NCBI GenBank assembly: GCA_030638335.1
Contig: DAOWET010000131.1
Location: 1-33,247, forward strand
Reading direction: 5' to 3'
Origin: Nitrospirota bacterium
Lineage (GTDB): Bacteria; Nitrospirota; Thermodesulfovibrionia; Thermodesulfovibrionales; JdFR-86
DNA: 33,247 nucleotides
Part shown: in pieces, positions 24,341 through 32,316 of the stretch
How the letters are laid out: each line of letters opens with the position of its first letter
Position numbering within the stretch: position 1 is the stretch's first letter
The notes under the pieces: model-generated
What the model was told of the DNA's origin: nothing
Seen by the model: only the letters and a program-made list of their open reading frames with translations
Databases searched by the model: none
Made by a program: the position numbers and the translations under genes

Positions 24341-25174
24341 ATGTCGCCGTTAGAGGCAAAGCTGGTTCTGATAACAATAGTAGCGCTTGCCATATCTACA
24401 GCGCTATACCTGTATTCGTTCATATTCAGGAACGAGCGTGTCATGAGGGCTTCCTATTATTTTCCGATGGGCTGTTTTGTGCTGCTGACCGCAGCCATAT
24501 TGGCCCGGTATGAGGCTGTGGGAAACCTTCCCGTGGCAGGCGTATACGAGTCGTCGCTCGGAGGCGGGTGGTTTGTTATTCTGTTTACGATGTATTTTTC
24601 ATACCGCAACAGGGCCCTCTCGGTGGTGGGGCTCGGGACCATACCATTCACACTTATCCTTCTTGGCCTTGGGGTGATGTCGGGACCGGAGTTGAGTCCC
24701 ATGGCCGCATCGATCAAATCCTTCTGGCTCTATATCCACGTGTTCTTTGCATGGCTGGCCTTTGGCGCCTTTGCCATATGTTTTGGACTTGGCATCATCT
24801 ATCTGCTGAAGGAGCGCAACCAGGGCAAGGAGTTCTATGACAGGTTTCCCGCCCTGGAGCAGATGGATGAGATGATGTTCAGGTACCTTGTCTTCGGTTT
24901 CATTACGGACGCGGTGATGATAGCCTCGGGGGCCGTCTGGGCAAAGAACCTCTGGGGCAACTACTGGGGATGGGACCCGGTGGAGACATGGTCTCTGGTG
25001 ACATGGCTCATTTACGGCCTGGCCATCCACCTGCGCGTCACTTTGGGCTGGAGGGGAAGGAAGCTGGCCTGGATCCTTATCTTCGCCCTTGGCGGCATGG
25101 TTATCACCTATTTCGGGATCGACTGGTTTGTTAAGTCCAGCTTCCACGCGTTCGACGTATGGCAGGGGATCTGA
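24341..25174 (+). CDS. ccsA: Cytochrome c maturation protein CcsA/ResC (System II heme handling)
   Basis: The 277-residue polytopic protein has a ribosome site GGAGG six bases before ATG 24341. It carries the tryptophan-rich WWD-type motif W-G-N-Y-W-G-W-D-P-V-E-T-W (205-217), which binds heme at the outer face of the membrane, and likely heme-ligand histidines at H133 and at H269 in S-S-F-H-A-F, the usual position after the WWD region. Seven or eight membrane segments are visible. CcsA and ResB together export heme and attach it to CxxCH cysteines. The gene begins an operon whose four genes all overlap. The massive heme load of the cytochromes in this window makes the co-location sensible. 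Confidence 0.95.
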   Translation: MSPLEAKLVLITIVALAISTALYLYSFIFRNERVMRASYYFPMGCFVLLTAAILARYEAVGNLPVAGVYESSLGGGWFVILFTMYFSYRNRALSVVGLGTIPFTLILLGLGVMSGPELSPMAASIKSFWLYIHVFFAWLAFGAFAICFGLGIIYLLKERNQGKEFYDRFPALEQMDEMMFRYLVFGFITDAVMIASGAVWAKNLWGNYWGWDPVETWSLVTWLIYGLAIHLRVTLGWRGRKLAWILIFALGGMVITYFGIDWFVKSSFHAFDVWQGI

Positions 25175-25707
25175 TATTGCTCAAGAGGGTATTGGCATCG
25201 GCTGTGGCATGCGCGGCTCTCTTCGCCCTGCTTGCCTTTCAGGAGACAGCCTCATCCGCGAGGGACGCTGCCTCAGGGGCCGCCCCGGTGGACGCAGGTG
25301 AGATAAGAAACGCCATATCGTTTTTCAACAAGATATATACGGATATACTTGTCTCGGACGGAGTGCCTGCCATGCTTAATAAAATGCCCGCCAGCAAGCA
25401 GATCAGGCACGAGCTTTTCAGGCACATAGGATATCTCAGGGAGCACGGGCTTATCCTTGTCATGGACATGGCGGACATGAAGTTGATCTCAATCAACAGC
25501 CCCGCTGACAATATTGTCGAAGCCGTAACCTTCGAGGAGTGGAACTATCTGTACCAGGAGCTGGGCACGAGGAAGCTTGCACGTGCCATAAAGGGCATGG
25601 GGTATGGATTTCGCTACACTCTCATTAATTCGCCGGAGGGGTGGAAGATCGTGGACTTCCAGCCTGAGGACGTAGAGGCCGAACCGGATGGATCCTTCAA
25701 GTTCTAG
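25159..25707 (+). CDS. Unknown exported protein inside the cytochrome c maturation operon
   Basis: ATG 25159 overlaps the end of ccsA by 16 bases; a TTG at 25177 is an alternative start. The 182-residue protein has a signal peptide or anchor at about residues 8-34 (V-L-A-S-A-V-A-C-A-A-L-F-A-L-L-A-F). The rest is a soluble alpha/beta domain without Cys, CxxCH or a recognisable motif; it contains the segment E-E-W-N-Y-L-Y-Q-E-L and ends in an acidic tail. It overlaps the next gene by 20 bases, so it is part of the same translation unit. I do not recognise the family. The position between ccsA and the ResB genes suggests an accessory factor for heme delivery or apocytochrome handling. Confidence 0.7.
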   Translation: MAGDLILLKRVLASAVACAALFALLAFQETASSARDAASGAAPVDAGEIRNAISFFNKIYTDILVSDGVPAMLNKMPASKQIRHELFRHIGYLREHGLILVMDMADMKLISINSPADNIVEAVTFEEWNYLYQELGTRKLARAIKGMGYGFRYTLINSPEGWKIVDFQPEDVEAEPDGSFKF

Positions 25708-26599
25708 GACATTTAAATATATCTTTTCATACGAGCTTTTCCTCGTGATGCTTGCCTGTCTGCTGGCCGGCGGTGCGCTTCTTCTGCGTGCGATGGACAT
25801 GGAGGTGTTGCGTGCGATGGAGCTTCTGCCTGTGAAGGTGTTTTTCATCGCCATAACTGTTAACAGGGTTGGTGGAGTGATCCATGACGGTATTTTCAAC
25901 AGGCCCCGCCTGCTGCTCTCTGTAGGGGTGATCATGGTTATCGCCGGAGCAGGGGTAAATAGCGCCATGTGGTACAGGGGTACCGTAGGGCTTGGCAGCG
26001 GAGAGCCCCTGGAGGGTTTTGAGCAGGTATCCCATGGCATTTTTGCGGGCGAACACGCAGGCGGCGGCATTATCATCAATTCCATCTCAGGTGACGTGCT
26101 TATGAATCCGGAGGATAGCGAGGTGGAGATCTTTGGCGAGGGCGGAGCCCGGTATTCCCTGCACAGTGGAGATAGCCAATGGCAGAGGTACATATACAGG
26201 GTGAGGGTAGAGAGTGTGGAAGCCGCCCCGTTGTTTCAGGTCAGGAGCCCGCAGGGGGCAGAGGTCTTCTCGTCATTTGTGAAGTTGAGGTTGCATCCTG
26301 TTGGGGAAAGGGACTACTTTATGGTCACCCCGCTGCCTCACAGGTTCTATCTTTCCCTGACGGCGGATGAGGACAAGCCTCTGCGCCTGGTTGTGACAAG
26401 GGGAAGGCTTGTGCTTATAGACCAGGGGGTAGCCCTTGGAGAGGTGATAAGTCTTGATGATATTAAAGTGCGCATACCCTCTGTGACAGGGTGGGTCCGC
26501 CTCACCGTGGAGAAGCAGCCGGGGCGTATCGCCATGCTGGCAGGATTATTCATGGTGGCGGCAGGCACAGCCATTGTCCTTTGGAGAAGGTATGGGTGA
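25688..26599 (+). CDS. ResB-like membrane protein (divergent, shorter form)
   Basis: The 303-residue protein shows the layout of ResB in a reduced form. It has hydrophobic segments near 16-34, 46-62 and 74-94, a periplasmic beta-rich domain to about 280, and a last membrane segment (281-299) followed by W-R-R. The periplasmic part has ResB-like phrases such as V-T-G-W-V-R-L-T-V-E-K-Q-P-G-R before the final segment. It lacks an obvious equivalent of the His found in the third membrane segment of the downstream ResB. It overlaps both neighbours (20 bases upstream, 8 bases downstream). A second ResB-family subunit is the best reading; the family call rests on topology and operon context. Confidence 0.6.
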   Translation: MDPSSSRTFKYIFSYELFLVMLACLLAGGALLLRAMDMEVLRAMELLPVKVFFIAITVNRVGGVIHDGIFNRPRLLLSVGVIMVIAGAGVNSAMWYRGTVGLGSGEPLEGFEQVSHGIFAGEHAGGGIIINSISGDVLMNPEDSEVEIFGEGGARYSLHSGDSQWQRYIYRVRVESVEAAPLFQVRSPQGAEVFSSFVKLRLHPVGERDYFMVTPLPHRFYLSLTADEDKPLRLVVTRGRLVLIDQGVALGEVISLDDIKVRIPSVTGWVRLTVEKQPGRIAMLAGLFMVAAGTAIVLWRRYG

Positions 26600-28040
26600 G
26601 AAGGCAGTGGCCGGCAGGCTTATACGGGTTCTTGGTTCTCTGAGGCTGACCCTTTTCCTCATTGTCACACTTACGGTCATATTCTCCATTGGCCTTGTCG
26701 TCCCCCAGAAGGACCTCCTCAGCAGGGAGATGTACGTGAACTGGAAGGCTGACAGGCCCTTGCTTGTGGAGGCCCTGGAGTTCCTTGGTTTTCTCGATAT
26801 CTATATCTCCCCGCTGGTACTTGTCCTGTGGGCCTTGTTCTTTTTGAACCTTGTTGTGGTCATGTCCAGGAGGGTTTCGCTCATATGGAAGCGCTGCACA
26901 GTATTTAATATACCAAAGACCGCGGAGCAGGTCCTGAAGAGCAGCAACTGCCGGACGGTCCGGGAGAGTGAGGCGGGGGCGTTCTCTGGAATGCTGAAGC
27001 GGAAGGGGTATTCTGTTCGCACCTCAGGCAATGGGTTGCATGCTGTGAGGAACCGCTGGTCCCCTCTTGCCACCCTCATGTTCCATCTCAGCTTTCTCCT
27101 GCTCCTGGCAGCGGGCTTCCTGAGCTTCTATACGAAATTTACCGCTGAAGCATCTGTGGCGGTGGGCGAGGTTTTCAGGGGAGAGTATGAAAACAGCCGT
27201 CCTGCGCGTTTTGGCGGTAGGCCGGACACCCGGTTCATGGTTGACTATGTTCGCCCGTCCTATTTCGATCGAAACGTGCCAACCGACCTGGACATAGGAA
27301 TAATTACTGAAAAAGACGAGAGGAAGACCATAGGGATAAACAGGCCCTACAAGGACGGGCTTGCATATTTCGTGATAAAGAACATAGACGTAGCGCCGCG
27401 CATAGTGCTGACTGACCTTGAGGGCAATGTGCTCGATGACGTATTTGTAAAGATAAAGATGCTGCGCGGCATGAAGGACTTTTTCAGCCTGGAGGGGTAT
27501 GATTTCAGCGCTGTCTTCTTTACTGACGTGAACCTGAGCCAGGACGATCCGGTGATGAGCAGCGGCTCAGGTACCCCACAGGCCCTGAAACAAAACCCCA
27601 ATACTGAAGTCCTCCCCCCGGCACAACCCCGCGAGATAGTGGCTCCCGCCCTCAACCTGACGGCATTCAGGGATGGAGATATCCTTCAAACCCATACTCT
27701 CCTGCCAGGGGAGTACATTGAGTTCAACGACCGCAGGGCGTACTTTCAGGGGTATGTCTATTGGGTGAAGTTCATGGTCTCTCGTGACTTCGGCCAAGTC
27801 CCGGCGTATGCCGGTTTTGTCCTCATGACCGTTGCCCTTGTGTTCAGGTTCGCCTTCTACCGGCGCGACATACGTGCTTATGCACGGGACGGTATTGTGC
27901 ATTTTACTGGCAGGGCTGAGTATTTCCCTATCCTGTTTGCCGGGGAAATGGAGCGTATGAGTTCCGGATTCGAAGGCACTGGCGAGGTAAACATTGAAAG
28001 AGATATAAATGCAAGAGACAATAGCAAAAAGAGTCAATAG
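26592..28040 (+). CDS. resB: Cytochrome c maturation protein ResB/CcsB
   Basis: ATG 26592 has GGAGAAGG just upstream and lies inside the end of the previous gene (8-base overlap). The 482-residue protein begins with the typical R-V-L-G-S-L-R-L-T-L-F-L-I membrane segment, has a second segment at about 70-92, and a third with M-F-H-L-S-F-L-L-L-L-A-A-G whose His is the usual heme-contact residue. A periplasmic domain of ~250 residues follows, then a last membrane segment ending in F-R-F-A-F-Y-R-R and a ~50-residue cytoplasmic tail. ResB works with CcsA in heme transport and in thioether ligation to apocytochromes. The gene is the last in its operon and is convergent with a radical SAM gene 18 bases away. 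Confidence 0.93.
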   Translation: MGEKAVAGRLIRVLGSLRLTLFLIVTLTVIFSIGLVVPQKDLLSREMYVNWKADRPLLVEALEFLGFLDIYISPLVLVLWALFFLNLVVVMSRRVSLIWKRCTVFNIPKTAEQVLKSSNCRTVRESEAGAFSGMLKRKGYSVRTSGNGLHAVRNRWSPLATLMFHLSFLLLLAAGFLSFYTKFTAEASVAVGEVFRGEYENSRPARFGGRPDTRFMVDYVRPSYFDRNVPTDLDIGIITEKDERKTIGINRPYKDGLAYFVIKNIDVAPRIVLTDLEGNVLDDVFVKIKMLRGMKDFFSLEGYDFSAVFFTDVNLSQDDPVMSSGSGTPQALKQNPNTEVLPPAQPREIVAPALNLTAFRDGDILQTHTLLPGEYIEFNDRRAYFQGYVYWVKFMVSRDFGQVPAYAGFVLMTVALVFRFAFYRRDIRAYARDGIVHFTGRAEYFPILFAGEMERMSSGFEGTGEVNIERDINARDNSKKSQ

Positions 28041-28041
28041 G

Positions 28042-28057
28042 CCGCAGACGGTTGCGG
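28042..28057 (+). terminator. Weak hairpin between convergent resB and radical SAM genes
   Basis: CCGCA (28042-28046) and TGCGG (28053-28057) form a short hairpin in the 18-base gap, with a T-run (28066-28070) a little further on inside the opposite gene. It may end resB transcripts, but the stem is only 5 bp. Confidence 0.3.
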
Positions 28058-28058
28058 G

Positions 28059-29387
28059 CTAATTCTTTTTCATTCGTTCTGAGTGCTCCCTGGCGTACTG
28101 GTTGAAGGCCCTTCCCTGGGGGAACTGTATCATCCATGAGGTTATGTGGCTCATGGGGAAGCCTTTTAGAGATACCCTGCTCATGCGCTTCAGGATCTTC
28201 GGTATCGTGAACAGGTCCGCGCGCAAACGGATTATGGCGTCCTCGCGCTCCTCCGGGCTCATGGTGGGGTGTTCGTAGACCGCGCGGTTCCCGTCAAAGC
28301 TGTCCCAGCCGAGGCCGGGGATGAGGTGGGGACGGTACAGTTCGTAGAGCTCGGTGCCGGGAAATGGCGTGGTCATCACAGGGTGGGCCGAGACGTCAAG
28401 CTCATCACAGAGGGCGCGGATGCCGTCAAAGTCCGCCGCTCTGTCCTGCCTCCCTCCCACCATGATAAAGAGCATGACCTCGATGCCAGCGGCGCGTATC
28501 TTCTTTATGGCGTCCCTGCGCGAGCGGCCCTGTTTGGTGACCGCCTTGTACTCCTCCAGGCTTCCGGGGTTGTTGGATTCCCAGCCCACGAGTACGGCCG
28601 TAAGGCCCGCGCCGCGCGCGTACTTCAGTAGCTGCTCCGAGTCGGGATGGTCCATGGACACCAGGTCAGCGGACCCGAACCACCACTTGCCCCTTACGCT
28701 CTTGCTCATCTCCCTGTACAGCTCAACGCTGCGCTTTACGCTCGTGCCCCAGATGTTGTCGTCTATGCCCCAGAAGAGTCTTTTCCTGCTGGCGCATACC
28801 TCGTCCACAACGTCCTGTATCGGCCGGTGGCGCACTCTGCCCCCGAAGAACTTGTGCACAGAGCAGAAGGTGCATCTGTGCGGGCATCCGCGCGAGGTCT
28901 GGAAGTACCCGTACACGTAGGATGTCTTCCAGAGGTCGGTGACAGGGCGGGGGATACCCTCAATAGAGGGGAGGCCGCCTTTGTAGAACTGCTGCAGCGT
29001 GCCCTTTGAGGCATCATCCAGCACCTGCCCCCAGATGTCCTCGGCCTCGCCGATGATTATGGTGTCAGCGTGGGGGGAGGCCTCATCAGGCAGGGCTGTG
29101 ACGTGTATGCCTCCAAGCACTACCTGCTTGCCAGAGGCTCGAAGTCGATCCGCTGTCCTGTAGACCCATGGGGCCTGAGGCGTAAGCACAGTGAAGCCGA
29201 TGAGGTCCGCGTCGCACTTGTCAGGGTCGAAGTTCTCCTTGTTGGCGTCCACGAGGGTCAGCTCAACGTCAGGGCGCTCCCTGCGCGTAAGGCCCGCCAG
29301 GTATTCAAGCACAGGAGGGGCGATGGGCAAGCCCTTTGATTTCTGGCCTTTTTCGCCAAAGGGCGGGGAGACTAAAGTAAGCTTCAT
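28059..29387 (-). CDS. B12-binding radical SAM protein
   Basis: This 442-residue protein has an N-terminal cobalamin-binding Rossmann domain (about 1-135) with L-V-S-P-P at the start, V-V-L-G-G-I-H-V-T-A-L-P and the signature I-I-G-E-A-E-D-I-W. The radical SAM core follows with the 4Fe-4S motif C168-P-H-R-C172-T-F-C175. The C-terminal ~120 residues resemble the tail of this B12/radical SAM group. Members methylate or rearrange unreactive carbon atoms (hopanoids, lipids, cofactors), and the substrate cannot be read from sequence. The minus-strand start at 29387 has no clear ribosome site; an A/T-rich -10-like stretch lies directly before the ATG. It is divergent from another B12-radical SAM gene, sharing a ~115-base promoter region. 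Confidence 0.88.
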   Translation of the reverse strand: MKLTLVSPPFGEKGQKSKGLPIAPPVLEYLAGLTRRERPDVELTLVDANKENFDPDKCDADLIGFTVLTPQAPWVYRTADRLRASGKQVVLGGIHVTALPDEASPHADTIIIGEAEDIWGQVLDDASKGTLQQFYKGGLPSIEGIPRPVTDLWKTSYVYGYFQTSRGCPHRCTFCSVHKFFGGRVRHRPIQDVVDEVCASRKRLFWGIDDNIWGTSVKRSVELYREMSKSVRGKWWFGSADLVSMDHPDSEQLLKYARGAGLTAVLVGWESNNPGSLEEYKAVTKQGRSRRDAIKKIRAAGIEVMLFIMVGGRQDRAADFDGIRALCDELDVSAHPVMTTPFPGTELYELYRPHLIPGLGWDSFDGNRAVYEHPTMSPEEREDAIIRLRADLFTIPKILKRMSRVSLKGFPMSHITSWMIQFPQGRAFNQYAREHSERMKKN

Positions 29388-29423
29388 ATATATAAATATA
29401 TCAGATTTCCAGGAAGGCAGGCA

Positions 29424-29507
29424 ATGGACGTAAGCTATACTATAAAGATGTTACTGGCTGTAATTGAAGGTTTTTATATGGCTACCATGTCTCTGGTGCT
29501 GCCGTGA
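29424..29507 (+). CDS. Candidate 27-residue hydrophobic leader peptide coupled to the radical SAM gene
   Basis: ATG 29424 follows AGGAAGG (29411-29417) at normal spacing, which is the best ribosome site in this intergenic region. The peptide is M-D-V-S-Y-T-I-K-M-L-L-A-V-I and continues for 13 more mostly hydrophobic residues to TGA at 29505-29507. The stop overlaps the GTG start of the next gene as GTGA. The next gene has no ribosome site of its own, so it is probably translated by re-initiation. The peptide is too short for a known family. Confidence 0.45.
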   Translation: MDVSYTIKMLLAVIEGFYMATMSLVLP

Positions 29508-31153
29508 GCCGAAGGCTTGTAAATAATGCACTGAGGCTCCTCGCTCTTGAGACCGGCACTGTGCACAAGGAGCCCGGGGGCAAGGTCCGGGTCTGCCTGG
29601 TCTACCCCAACGAATACCCAATTGCCATGTCGAGTCTTGGGTTCCAGGGGGTCTACGCAATGCTCAACAAGCGCTCTGACGTGTTTTGCGAGCGGGCGTT
29701 CCTTCCCACAGCCCAGGATATGGCTGAACACGAGCGCACCGGTGTGGGGCTTTTCTCGCTTGAGAGCCAGACACCGCTTGCCTCCTTTGACATCATCGCA
29801 TTTAGCGTCTCATTTGAGAACGACTTTCCGAACGTTCTGAGGGTGCTTGGGCTTGCCGGAATTCCATTCAGGTCAGATGCGCGCGACACCGAACATCCTC
29901 TGGTAGTTTTGGGCGGGGTGTGCGCGTTTTCCAACCCCGAGCCCCTGGCAGAGTTCTTTGACGTGGTTTTTGTTGGCGAGGCCGAGGAGATGCTCCAGGA
30001 GTTCATGGATGTGTTTTTAGCTTCCGATGCCCAGCACCATGCCCGTGAAGACCTTCTTGGCAAGGCAAAGGATATCGAGGGCGTTTATGTCCCGGCGTTC
30101 TACGAGCTCGAATATGCCCCGGATGGGCACATATCACAAAGGCGTGCCATAAGAGGAGCGCCCGAGCGCGTAAAGCGCCGTTTTGTCAGCGACATCGCAG
30201 CGCAGCCTCTAGTGCCCCTGATAATAACTCCCGAGGCGGAGTTTTCCTCGATGCTGCTGGCCGAGGCCATGAGGGGATGTCCCTGGAACTGCAACTTCTG
30301 TCTGGCCGGCCATGTGTACAACCCCCCTCGCATCAAGCCGGGCGAGGCCCTGTGCGAAGAGGTCGCCCGGGCTGCTTCAACGGGCTTGAAGGTGGGGCTC
30401 ATTGGCCCGTCCCTTTCCGATTACCCTTACAGGGAGATGGTGCTTGGACAGGAGGGGGTGAGTTTTTCCATAACAAGCCTCAGGGCCTCGCCAAAGAGCG
30501 CCGAGCTTGCGGCCCTTCTAAAGGGCCACAGGAGCATCTCCATAGCGCCCGAGGCGGGCTCGGAGCGCCTCAGGAGGGCCATAAACAAGAAGATAACGCG
30601 GCAGGACATTCTGGAGACCTCCCAGCGGCTTCTGGAGGGTGGGCTTAAGAGCCTGAGGCTGTATTTCATGTTAGGTCTTCCTGGGGAGGAGGCTAAGGAC
30701 GTGGAGGCCATCGTGGAGCTTGTAAGGGAGGTTCGGTCAGCCTCCAAAGCAGGGAAGATCGCCCTGACACTCAGCGTGTTCGTGCCAAAGCCGCACACCC
30801 CGTTTCAGTGGCAGCCCATGCTTGAGGCTAGTGAGGTCCGGAAAAGGATAAAGCTCGTGCAAGATGGGTTGAGGGGACATGGTGGCGTGAGCGTCTCGGC
30901 AGAGTCCCCAAGGCTTGCACTTTTGCAGGGTTTTCTTGCACAGGGAGACAGGCGCGTCTCGCAAGCCCTTGAGCTGATGGTCGCTGGAGGCTCGTGGGAG
31001 CGCGCGGCAAAGGCGGCGGGGCTTGACCCGGCGTGGTATATATCAAGGGAAAAGCCTCTGGAGGAGCCGAGACCCTGGGACTTCATCGACTCAGGCATTG
31101 AGAGCGAAGCGCTGTGGAAGCGGTCAGAGGAATCACTTTCTGCGTTACGCTGA
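29504..31153 (+). CDS. B12-binding radical SAM protein of the TIGR03960 type
   Basis: GTG 29504 is the only start consistent with the conserved N-terminus: A-L-E-T-G-T-V-H-K-E-P-G-G-K-V-R-V-C-L-V-Y-P-N is near the family beginning. The 549-residue protein has a cobalamin-binding-like domain (about 28-175, with V-V-L-G-G-V-C-A-F-S-N-P-E-P and V-F-V-G-E-A-E-E) and a radical SAM core with C259-P-W-N-C263-N-F-C266. Later blocks I-A-P-E-A-G-S-E-R-L-R and M-L-G-L-P-G-E are typical of radical SAM proteins. The family is widespread in anaerobes, often fused or next to a TIGR03936 domain, which is not seen here. Its substrate is unknown. Translation is probably coupled to the short upstream ORF. Confidence 0.88.
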   Translation: MSRRLVNNALRLLALETGTVHKEPGGKVRVCLVYPNEYPIAMSSLGFQGVYAMLNKRSDVFCERAFLPTAQDMAEHERTGVGLFSLESQTPLASFDIIAFSVSFENDFPNVLRVLGLAGIPFRSDARDTEHPLVVLGGVCAFSNPEPLAEFFDVVFVGEAEEMLQEFMDVFLASDAQHHAREDLLGKAKDIEGVYVPAFYELEYAPDGHISQRRAIRGAPERVKRRFVSDIAAQPLVPLIITPEAEFSSMLLAEAMRGCPWNCNFCLAGHVYNPPRIKPGEALCEEVARAASTGLKVGLIGPSLSDYPYREMVLGQEGVSFSITSLRASPKSAELAALLKGHRSISIAPEAGSERLRRAINKKITRQDILETSQRLLEGGLKSLRLYFMLGLPGEEAKDVEAIVELVREVRSASKAGKIALTLSVFVPKPHTPFQWQPMLEASEVRKRIKLVQDGLRGHGGVSVSAESPRLALLQGFLAQGDRRVSQALELMVAGGSWERAAKAAGLDPAWYISREKPLEEPRPWDFIDSGIESEALWKRSEESLSALR

Positions 31154-31167
31154 CCTTATGAGAGGAT

Positions 31168-31173
31168 TATAAT
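31168..31173 (+). promoter_or_regulatory. TATAAT box immediately before the PGPGW gene
   Basis: A perfect TATAAT ends six bases before ATG 31180. No clear -35 box is visible. If used, transcription would start at or beside the start codon, giving a leaderless message. Confidence 0.35.
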
Positions 31174-31179
31174 ATCAGG

Positions 31180-31479
31180 ATGAACGGGACTGATTTTGAG
31201 AAGACAGCCTTTGAGTACTACCGCCACGCAAAGCGGGTTGTGAAGGTGGTGGTGGGCTTTACTCTTTTGGTTATTGGCATAGCACTTATTGTCCTTCCGG
31301 GGCCGGCCTTTATTGTGATACCTGTTGCCCTTGCCATACTTGCCGGTGAGTTCGTCTGGGCCAGGAGGCTCTTAAGGAGGGTCAGGAAGGAGATACATCG
31401 CTACATGAGCCAGGGTGAAAAGAAAGGGCCTCCCGCTAACGGGGATACATCTGAAACCCCGCCACGGGAGACCCGTTAA
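31180..31479 (+). CDS. Small membrane protein of the PGPGW family
   Basis: The 99-residue protein has one long hydrophobic region (about 22-58) broken by L-P-G-P-A, the position of the P-G-P-G-W signature in this family, followed by a second half-segment ending in G-E-F-V-W-A-R-R-L-L-R-R. The tail is basic and hydrophilic. The family has no established function. The ribosome site is weak (CAGG) and a TATAAT box lies just upstream. Its stop is only 4 bases from the end of the convergent DsbC-like gene, so the two transcripts overlap unless termination occurs within the coding region. Confidence 0.8.
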   Translation: MNGTDFEKTAFEYYRHAKRVVKVVVGFTLLVIGIALIVLPGPAFIVIPVALAILAGEFVWARRLLRRVRKEIHRYMSQGEKKGPPANGDTSETPPRETR

Positions 31480-31483
31480 GTAA

Positions 31484-32266
31484 CTATTTCTCAGTAGCTT
31501 TTTCAGCCAGTTCGTTTGCTCTGACAGCCCCGCTTAGAACTTTACCGCTCTGGTACACAATGGTTGGTGTTGAATTCACTCCCAGAGACCTTCCCAGCCT
31601 GAGGCTTTCATCTACTGCCTGAGTTTTACAGTCAGGTTTCGGATTAGCTTTTTTCTCGAACACCTTGTCCAGCAACTCAAGTGATTTTTCGTTGTCTTCC
31701 TGGCAAAAAATCGCGGTAGATTTCCCGTAGGCCTCCGGGTGGATGGTGGTCAGAGGGAGAAATTTTATGTAAAAGGCTATGTCATCTCTCATTGCTACTA
31801 CCTGCTTCATCTCCTGATGAAGTTGGGCGCAGGCAGGTCAGTCGGGGTCGTCAAAGACCACCACCTTGAACTCTGCCTCCGGGTCTCCCAGAATGACTGA
31901 GTTCTCAAGAGGGATGGATGAGAAGTCCACCATTCTTAAGGACTCGAACTTCTTCTTGGTGTAGTTTACGCCGGTGGTAAGCCCTATGAGCGAGCCCACA
32001 ACGATGTACTGCTTCGTGGCGTCGAGGTAGACCACGCCCGTGTCGCCCTGGCTTGTGAAGGCCACCTCCATTAGCCCGGGAAGGATGGCAGGCTCAATTG
32101 AAAGCACCCTTATGTCGGGAAGGACTGCCCTCAAGGCGTCCTGTGCCTGCTCTGTGGTGAGGACTGTCTGCGCGGCGTCTGGTTTTGCCTCATGCGCAAG
32201 AGCAACAGTAGCGCAGGTTATGATGATGGCAGCCGTAAGAACTGCAGTTGCGTAACGTTTAAGCAT
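31484..32266 (-). CDS. DsbC-like periplasmic disulfide isomerase with selenocysteine (U-P-A-C active site)
   Basis: Read as one gene with TGA (31838-31840) as Sec, this gives a 260-residue protein from ATG 32266, which has AAGGAGAG six bases upstream. A signal peptide ends at about A24. Residues ~60-100 match the DsbC/G N-terminal dimerisation domain (V-Y-L-D-A-T-K-Q-Y-I-V-V-G). The thioredoxin fold follows with V-V-V-F-D-D-P-D-U143-P-A-C146-A-Q-L-H, exactly where DsbC has C-x-x-C. A second Cys pair (C188, C213) sits at the DsbC structural-disulfide positions, and T-P234-T is the cis-Pro loop. The frame is unbroken on both sides of the TGA and the length equals full DsbC-like proteins. A SECIS-like hairpin follows the TGA. 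The enzyme would reduce or isomerise disulfides in the periplasm, plausibly in cytochromes with dozens of CxxCH motifs. Without Sec insertion it would be a truncated protein lacking its thioredoxin domain. Confidence 0.88.
31801..31837 (-). promoter_or_regulatory. Candidate bacterial SECIS element directly after the in-frame TGA
   Basis: On the minus strand, 15 bases after the TGA, CTTCATC (31822-31816) and GATGAAG (31811-31805) form a perfect 7-bp stem with the 4-base loop AGGA. The lower stem is CCTG (31833-31830) with CAGG (31804-31801), separated by a 5'-side bulge. The loop has G as its second base and lies about 23-26 bases behind the UGA, within the range known for bacterial SECIS elements. 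It lies inside the coding sequence, as bacterial SECIS elements do. Confidence 0.75.
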
Positions 32267-32316
32267 AGTTTCTCTCCTTATATGTATTGTCAGTAGATGC
32301 TTTGTCATGCCGGGTT

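Noticed and set aside
31464-31476. ACGGG-AGA-CCCGT hairpin as terminator of the PGPGW gene
   Set aside because: The 5-bp stem lies in the coding end and no T-run follows on either strand.
31838-31840. TGA as a true stop or a pseudogene mutation in the DsbC-like gene
   Set aside because: The frame, length and all downstream motifs are intact, the TGA sits exactly on the catalytic Cys column, and a SECIS-like hairpin follows. Selenocysteine explains the data better.
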